The notes beneath the pieces are model-generated. The model made no database searches, was not told the DNA's origin, and was given only the letters and a program-made list of their open reading frames with translations. Both the position numbers and the translations under genes were made by a program. This document shows, in pieces, positions 59,460 to 64,000 of a stretch of DNA of 64,000 nucleotides; the first letter of the stretch is position 1, and each line of letters begins with the position of its first letter. Origin of the DNA: Mycobacterium saskatchewanense (GTDB lineage Bacteria; Actinomycetota; Actinomycetes; Mycobacteriales; Mycobacteriaceae); the NCBI RefSeq assembly GCF_010729105.1, contig NZ_AP022573.1, forward strand, positions 3,162,001 to 3,226,000, written 5' to 3'.

Positions 59460-59768
59460 TCAACTCACCGGTGGCGGCGCGGGCTCGTCGGACTTCTCGG
59501 CGTACCAGCGCTCTTCGGCGGCGCGGACCTTGCGATGGCTGTGTACCAGCCAGAGCGCACTCGCCACTCCCAGCGCCGCCGCGAGCACCACGGACACCGT
59601 GCCAGCGACGAGATGCCCGGTTGCGAATGCGCTCAACGCGATGACCAAAGCGGCGGCGGCGAACAGGATCCCGTAGACGCCCGGAGCGTGGGGGCCGTTC
59701 TTGGCGGTTTCGTGTCGGCCACCTCCAACCTGGGTATCCCGCGCGAGTGAAACTTCGACCGCTTGCAC
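59460..59768 (-). CDS. Small two-helix membrane protein, UsfY-like in layout
   Basis: A 102-residue protein with two membrane helices (VYGILFAAAALVIALSAF, LVAGTVSVVLAAALGVASALWLV) and a charged tail HSHRKVRAAEERWYAEK. The layout recalls UsfY, a SigF-linked mycobacterial protein, but similarity is not certain. GTG 59768 is the start. It is divergent from the HAD gene. Confidence 0.5.
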   Translation of the reverse strand: MQAVEVSLARDTQVGGGRHETAKNGPHAPGVYGILFAAAALVIALSAFATGHLVAGTVSVVLAAALGVASALWLVHSHRKVRAAEERWYAEKSDEPAPPPVS

Positions 59769-59802
59769 CGGGCCGCTCCCCCGTTGACTCGGGGAGCCTC
59801 CG

Positions 59803-60489
59803 CTGAAGCCCGGCCACGGCGCCCCCGCCGTCCTGTTCGACGTCGACGGAACTTTGGTCGATTCCGTCTATCTCCACGTCTATGCCTGGCAACGCGCATT
59901 CTATGAGGAAGGCGTGCCGGTTTCGGCATGGCGAATCCACCGCGGCATCGGCATGGACGGCTCCCAGCTGGTGAGGACGCTCACCGACGATGCCCCCGAC
60001 GACGTGCGGGAGCGGCTCAGCGACGCGCACAGCCGGGTCTACAAGGAACTCATCCCGCTGCTGACGCCGTTACCGGGCGCGCGCGAGCTGGTTCGGCGGG
60101 TCAGCGAGCTGGGACTGCAGGTGGTGATGGCCAGCTCCGCGCCCGACGACGAGCTCGAGGCGCTGCTCAAGGTGCTCGACTGCGACGACGTCATCTCCGA
60201 GACGACGTCGTCGCACGACGTCGACACCGCCAAGCCCGAACCCGGCATCGTGCAGGTCGCGCTGGATCGCGCCGGCGTGGACGCCGACCATGCCGTGTTC
60301 GTCGGCGACGCCGTGTGGGACGCCGAGGCCGCGGCCCGCGCGAACCTCCCGTGCATCGGGGTGCAGAGCGGGGGCGTCGCCGAGGCCGAACTCCGGGAGG
60401 CCGGGGCGACCCCGGTCTTCACCGATACGCAGGATCTGCTCGAGCACCTGTCGTCGACGCGGATCGCGGCGCTGGCACCCCGGCACTGA
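59803..60489 (+). CDS. HAD-superfamily phosphatase (phosphoglycolate phosphatase-like), probable CTG start
   Basis: A 228-residue HAD hydrolase. Motif I is FDVDGTLVDS, motif II VMASSAP, motif III around ETTSSHDVDTAKPEPG, motif IV VFVGDAVWDAEAA. No ATG, GTG or TTG lies between an in-frame TGA (59785-59787) and motif I; a TTG at 59854 would remove the catalytic DVDGT. CTG at 59803 is preceded by GGGGAG with 7 bases of spacing and is the best start. The substrate is not known. Confidence 0.75.
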   Translation: MKPGHGAPAVLFDVDGTLVDSVYLHVYAWQRAFYEEGVPVSAWRIHRGIGMDGSQLVRTLTDDAPDDVRERLSDAHSRVYKELIPLLTPLPGARELVRRVSELGLQVVMASSAPDDELEALLKVLDCDDVISETTSSHDVDTAKPEPGIVQVALDRAGVDADHAVFVGDAVWDAEAAARANLPCIGVQSGGVAEAELREAGATPVFTDTQDLLEHLSSTRIAALAPRH

Positions 60490-60500
60490 CCGACGGACCG

Positions 60501-61013
60501 TCACATACCGCGGGTGCGCAATATGAGTGGTAACACCCACCAGAAGAAGGTGAACAGCGCCAGCGCACACGCCCCGGCGATGACGGCGGCGCGCTCCCCC
60601 GCCACCGCGGCGAAGACGACTGCGGTCACGCCGGTCAGCGCCGCACCCAGCAGCGCAAGCCCCGCGTAGGCGCACCGGTGGGCGGCGGACACCAGCACCT
60701 GAAGGCGGTGCCGCCGGAAGAGCAGGCGGTGGATGCTGACCGGCGCGACCAGCAGCACCGTTGCGCCCACCGACAGCCCGACCGTGGCCAGATAGACGTG
60801 GCGCATGGGCCCGTTGAGCGTCTCGAAACGCTGCTGGAACGGCAGCGTCAACAGGAACCCGGTGAGCAGCTGAACGCCGGTCTGCACCACCCGCAGCTCT
60901 TGCAGCAGGTTGTTCCAATTGCGGTCCAGCCGTTGGATTTCGGTTTCGTCCCGTTCCTGGCGGTCCCAGCGCTGGTCGTCTTGCGGATGGTCGACGTCCA
61001 TAGACCTGATCAT
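60501..61013 (-). CDS. DUF6328-type membrane protein
   Basis: A 170-residue protein with an acidic/charged N terminus (ERDETEIQRLDRNWNNLLQELRVVQTGVQ) and four membrane helices. LLQELRVVQTGVQLLTGFLL is the recognisable family signature. ATG 61013 or ATG 61001 could be the start. Function unknown. Confidence 0.75.
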   Translation of the reverse strand: MIRSMDVDHPQDDQRWDRQERDETEIQRLDRNWNNLLQELRVVQTGVQLLTGFLLTLPFQQRFETLNGPMRHVYLATVGLSVGATVLLVAPVSIHRLLFRRHRLQVLVSAAHRCAYAGLALLGAALTGVTAVVFAAVAGERAAVIAGACALALFTFFWWVLPLILRTRGM

Positions 61014-61037
61014 CGCACCCGCGGGCGGGTAAACCGG

Positions 61038-61388
61038 TTAACCGACGGCGGTCAGCGCCTCGTCCAGCGTGGGGTAGAGCGGGAAGGTCTTGTCCAGGCC
61101 GGTGAGGTGGATCGGCCGCCTGGTCGCGGGGCCGCGGGCCACCACCCCGAACTGGGTTGACGCGCCGAGTTTCTCGTGCGTCGCCGCCAGGATCTTCAAT
61201 CCCACCGAGCCGAGGAACTCCACCGCGGAAAGGTCGATGACCAGCGCCGTCGGGCTCTCCGCGACCACCGCGCCGATCGCCTGTTCCAGGGTCGGCGCGG
61301 TGACCAAATCGATTTCGCCACTGACACGGACCACGGAAACGCCGCCGTGGTCCTCGACCAACGTGGTAATCGAATCAGGAGCTGACAA
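61038..61388 (-). CDS. rsfB: Anti-sigma factor antagonist RsfB-like (STAS domain)
   Basis: A 116-residue STAS protein. Starting at TTG 61388 (with AAAGGAT upstream) puts the phosphorylatable serine at position 61 in FLGSVGLKIL, the same number as S61 of M. tuberculosis RsfB, which supports the start. RsfB binds the anti-sigma factor of SigF when unphosphorylated. It is divergent from the stressosome operon. Confidence 0.9.
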   Translation of the reverse strand: MSAPDSITTLVEDHGGVSVVRVSGEIDLVTAPTLEQAIGAVVAESPTALVIDLSAVEFLGSVGLKILAATHEKLGASTQFGVVARGPATRRPIHLTGLDKTFPLYPTLDEALTAVG

Positions 61389-61472
61389 TGGCGATCCTTT
61401 GTCCGGGCCTCGAGCGTGCTGCAAGCCTAGCCTGCCGTGCGAACTGCGAGAAGAATAAGCCCTCAGCACCTA

Positions 61473-61525
61473 CCCCGCGACAGCCCAGGCTAGTGTCCCC
61501 TATACCTGCGCATCGCGGGGGACAC
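61473..61525 (+). promoter_or_regulatory. Overlapping inverted repeats in the rsbR promoter region
   Basis: CCCCGCGA (61473-61480) pairs with TCGCGGGG (61513-61520), and GTGTCCCC (61493-61500) pairs with GGGGACAC (61518-61525). The two 8-bp repeats share three bases, so they are mutually exclusive. TATACC (61501-61506), a possible -10, lies between. GGGAGG before rsbR follows at 61533-61538. Confidence 0.5.
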
Positions 61526-61542
61526 GGCACTCGGGAGGCCAG

Positions 61543-62442
61543 ATGTCAGATTCGCCGTCGGACTTCAGCAGCACCGCCACCGCCACGCCAACGGTGATTT
61601 CCAGCGAAGGCCTGCTGCCGCAGCTGGTTCAGCATCTCCGACAGAACAGAACGATCCTGCGCGAGGAGTGGGCGCGCCGGATCACCGAGGCGGAGCTGCT
61701 GACCGCGATGACCCCGGAGGAGTTGTTCTCCGAAGCCACCGCCGTCTACGACAACTATGTGGAGGTGCTCGAGACCGGTAGCGTCGAGGCGCTGCAGGCG
61801 TACGCCCGGGACCTCTCCGAGCGCATCATCCCGCGGGGAGTCGAGACCGACGAGGTGCTCGGCATCGTCCTGCTGCTGCGCGACGTACTCGCGCGTTCGC
61901 TGTTCGAGAAGTACCAGACCGACTTCGAGATGCTCAACCGGGTGCTCGACGCCTACGAACCGGCCGCCAACCGCATCGCCAACACGGTGGGCGTCAGCTT
62001 CGTCCAGGAACGCGAGCGCATCATCCGCCAGCAGCAGGAGGCGATCCGCGAGCTTTCCACCCCCGTGCTGCAGGTGCGCGAGCAGCTGCTGATCCTGCCG
62101 ATCATCGGCGTGCTCGACTCCCAGCGCGCCCGCCAGGTCACCGAGCAGCTGTTGAGGGCGATCCGCGCCAACCGGGCGAAAGTGGTGGTCATCGACATCA
62201 CGGGTGTGCCGACCATCGACTCGACGGTGGCCAACCACCTGGTGCAGACCGTGGACGCGTCCGGGCTGATGGGCGCGAGCGTCATCATCACCGGCCTGTC
62301 CTCGGAGATCGCCCTGACGCTGGTGACGATCGGGCTGGACTTGTCGAAGATGAACGCCGTCGGTGACCTGCAGGGTGGCATCGAAGAGGCGGAGCGACTG
62401 CTGGGCTACGAGGTCACGCGCACCGGGGAGCAGACCGGGTGA
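61543..62442 (+). CDS. rsbR: Stressosome sensor RsbR-like protein
   Basis: A 299-residue protein with an N-terminal helical sensor domain (about 20-165, globin-like RsbR type) and a C-terminal STAS domain with TGVPTIDSTVANHLV, where threonines are the probable RsbT phosphorylation sites. With RsbS it would form the stressosome shell and receive signals through its N domains. GGGAGG lies 4 bases before ATG. Confidence 0.9.
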   Translation: MSDSPSDFSSTATATPTVISSEGLLPQLVQHLRQNRTILREEWARRITEAELLTAMTPEELFSEATAVYDNYVEVLETGSVEALQAYARDLSERIIPRGVETDEVLGIVLLLRDVLARSLFEKYQTDFEMLNRVLDAYEPAANRIANTVGVSFVQERERIIRQQQEAIRELSTPVLQVREQLLILPIIGVLDSQRARQVTEQLLRAIRANRAKVVVIDITGVPTIDSTVANHLVQTVDASGLMGASVIITGLSSEIALTLVTIGLDLSKMNAVGDLQGGIEEAERLLGYEVTRTGEQTG

Positions 62443-62476
62443 TCGCCCGGACCATCAGAACGACCGCGGTCACCAC

Positions 62477-62866
62477 ATGCCAGTACCGATCCTGAAACAG
62501 GGCGCGATCCTCATCGCCACGGTGCAGGCCGCCCTGTCCGACTCCGACACCGAGCGACTCCGCTACGACCTCATGGAGCAGGTCAGCCGGTTCCGCGCGC
62601 AGGGCATCATCGTCGACGTCACCGCCATCGACGTGATGGATTCCTTCGCGGCCCGGTCGCTGCGCACGATCGCCCACATGACGCGGCTGCGGGGCGCGGA
62701 CACGGTGATCGTGGGCCTGCAGCCCGAGGTGGCCTTCGCCATGGTGCAACTCGGTCTGGCGTTCGACGACATGAACACCGCGCTGGACCTGGAAGAGGGC
62801 CTCGCCCTGCTGAATCGGCAACTGGGAAAGCGTAATTCGACGATCGGGCGCGACGGTGGCGGATGA
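62477..62866 (+). CDS. rsbS: Stressosome scaffold RsbS
   Basis: A 129-residue single STAS-domain protein. S56 in VMDSFAARSL is the expected phosphorylation site. ATG 62477 (MPVPILKQGAILIATVQ) is the usual RsbS N terminus; the open frame starts further upstream, overlapping rsbR. It overlaps rsbT by 11 bases. Confidence 0.92.
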   Translation: MPVPILKQGAILIATVQAALSDSDTERLRYDLMEQVSRFRAQGIIVDVTAIDVMDSFAARSLRTIAHMTRLRGADTVIVGLQPEVAFAMVQLGLAFDDMNTALDLEEGLALLNRQLGKRNSTIGRDGGG

Positions 62867-63284
62867 CGCGGGTGACCCCGACAACATCGTCGTCGACATC
62901 AACAAACCGGACGACATCGTCGCTGCCCGCAAGGCCGGGCACCAACTGGCACTCGACCTCGGGTTCTCTCTGACCGACGTCACGATGATCGCCACCGCGA
63001 TCTCTGAGATCGCGCGCAACATCACCAGCTACGCGGGGCGCGGCGCGGTCCGGGTCGGGGTGGCGGACAAGGAAGGCCGCAAGGCCCTGGTGGTCCGCGC
63101 CGAAGACAGCGGTCCGGGCATCGCCGACATCGAGCGCGCGCTGGAGGACGGCTACTCGACGGGCCGGGGGCTGGGCCTCGGCCTGCCCGGCGCCCGCCGC
63201 CTGATGGACCGCCTGGTCGTGGAGTCCACGCTGGGCCGGGGCACGGTCGTCGAGATGTGGAAATGGGTTCCGCCCCGTGCGTGA
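62856..63284 (+). CDS. rsbT: Stressosome serine kinase RsbT
   Basis: A 142-residue GHKL-type kinase. Asn of the N box is in EIARNITSYA, the G1 motif is EDSGPGI, the G2 motif GRGLGLGLPG. It would phosphorylate RsbR and RsbS and, when released, activate an RsbU-type phosphatase. The start is GTG, overlapping rsbS. Confidence 0.93.
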   Translation: MADDAGDPDNIVVDINKPDDIVAARKAGHQLALDLGFSLTDVTMIATAISEIARNITSYAGRGAVRVGVADKEGRKALVVRAEDSGPGIADIERALEDGYSTGRGLGLGLPGARRLMDRLVVESTLGRGTVVEMWKWVPPRA

Positions 63285-63915
63285 GAACAGCAGCAGAGGG
63301 GGACGCCTCGGACCGATGGAGTGGGCGACGGCGGGTCGCCCGCTGCCGGGCGAGCACGTCTCCGGTGACCAGCCGATCGCGATCGGCATCGACGACGACG
63401 CCGCCCTGTTCGGTGTGATGGACGGCCTCGGCCACGGCGCGGCAGCCGCGGCGGCCGCGCTGCGAGCCGTCGACACCCTCGAGAACGCGCGGGCGCAGCG
63501 GCTGGAGGTGCTCGTTCAGCTCTGTCATCGGGTGCTGGGCGGCACGCGGGGGGTGGCCATGACCCTGGCGCGGGTGGATTTCGCGGCCGGCACCCTGGCG
63601 TGGACCGGGGTCGGGAACGTCACCGCCGACCTGGTCGCCAAGTCGGCGACCGGCATCCAGGTCCGGTCCAGCGCACGCCTGACCGCGGGCATCGTCGGCT
63701 ACCGGATCCCCGACATCCGGCCCGCCCAGGTGGTCCCCATTCGCGCCGGCGACCTGATCGTCATCGCCACTGACGGCATCGCCGAAGACCACTTGCAGCA
63801 CATCGACTTTGCGGCTTCGGCCACGGTGATCGCCACGGAACTCTTGAGCAGGCATGCCAAGGGGACCGACGATGCAATGGTGCTGACCGCCCGTCATCGG
63901 GGAGCCTCCACATGA
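63277..63915 (+). CDS. rsbX: Stressosome phosphatase RsbX-like (PP2C/SpoIIE type)
   Basis: A 212-residue PPM-type phosphatase: metal-binding aspartates in GVMDGLGHG and IATDGIAE. By analogy it resets the stressosome by removing phosphate from RsbS and RsbR. GTG 63277 overlaps rsbT; the ATG at 63316 is an alternative. The stop overlaps the next ATG (ATGA). Confidence 0.85.
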   Translation: MRENSSRGGRLGPMEWATAGRPLPGEHVSGDQPIAIGIDDDAALFGVMDGLGHGAAAAAAALRAVDTLENARAQRLEVLVQLCHRVLGGTRGVAMTLARVDFAAGTLAWTGVGNVTADLVAKSATGIQVRSSARLTAGIVGYRIPDIRPAQVVPIRAGDLIVIATDGIAEDHLQHIDFAASATVIATELLSRHAKGTDDAMVLTARHRGAST

Positions 63916-64000
63916 CCGACCACGACAACGTCAGCGGTGGGGACTTCCACACCCGCTACACCGCCGCGCTGCGCACCTATTTGGCCGCGCGCGACGAGGA
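63912..64000 (+). CDS. N-terminal part of a probable RsbU-type phosphatase
   Basis: Only 29 codons are visible: MTDHDNVSGG, then FHTRYTAALRTYLAARDE, which fits the helical kinase-recruitment domain of RsbU (Y-x2-AL-x2-Y-L). The gene continues beyond the right edge. Its position after rsbRSTX supports the assignment. Confidence 0.6.
   Translation, partial: MTDHDNVSGGDFHTRYTAALRTYLAARDE

Noticed and set aside
59854..59856. TTG as start of the HAD gene
   Set aside because: It would delete the catalytic DVDGT motif.

Overview
The window is high-GC actinobacterial chromosome with the gene order of a Mycobacterium. From remembered M. tuberculosis gene order, it runs nearly collinear with Rv3626c to Rv3687c: dacB-like, ppa, galE1, holB, adenylyl cyclase, topA, cspA, tad locus, dpp, acs, marP, nth, crp, whiB4, ponA2, cds1, tRNA-Pro, cyp137, rsfB. 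The species-specific differences suggest a non-tuberculous mycobacterium. Species cannot be fixed from this window.

Layout. 1-8.4 kb: cell-envelope genes (carboxypeptidase, flippase-like protein, polyprenyl-phosphate glycosyltransferase with small partner, UDP-galactose epimerase, large membrane protein) plus pyrophosphatase and a DUF475 protein. 8.4-19.9 kb: a tiny acidic ORF, tRNA-Thr, holB, adenylyl cyclase, topA, cspA, an SftH/MrfA-type helicase and an Rv3651-like protein. 19.9-22.6 kb: a three-gene operon (Lgt-family protein, small membrane protein, radical SAM enzyme) where M. tuberculosis, as I recall it, carries PE/PE_PGRS genes. 22.6-27.2 kb: the tad/Flp pilus-type operon. 27.3-28.9 kb: a 6C-type small RNA, a HAD hydrolase and an Ms1/MTS2823-type abundant RNA. 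28.9-34.7 kb: dppABCD and a degenerate Fic-like protein.

34.7-49.3 kb: a gene remnant, acs, secreted and membrane proteases including marP, NUDIX, thioredoxin, nth, crp, a beta-lactamase-fold hydrolase, RidA, two Get3-like ATPases and whiB4. 49.6-54.2 kb: ponA2, a phosphoesterase, cds1 and tRNA-Pro. 54.3-57.2 kb: an arsenic cluster (arsR, ACR3-ArsC fusion, cadI) and a membrane-anchored Mrr-type nuclease, apparently inserted after tRNA-Pro. 57.3-61.4 kb: cyp137 and small membrane proteins up to rsfB. 61.5-64 kb: a complete stressosome module (rsbR, rsbS, rsbT, rsbX and the start of a probable rsbU-type gene) next to rsfB, suggesting partner-switching control of a sigma factor.

The most interesting parts are the Lgt-like / membrane protein / Tes-like radical SAM operon, which looks like an undescribed lipid-modifying system, and the stressosome locus. 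The tad minor pilin genes lack usable start codons, and the Fic-like protein has lost its catalytic motif. All family assignments come from reading motifs; no searches were run.
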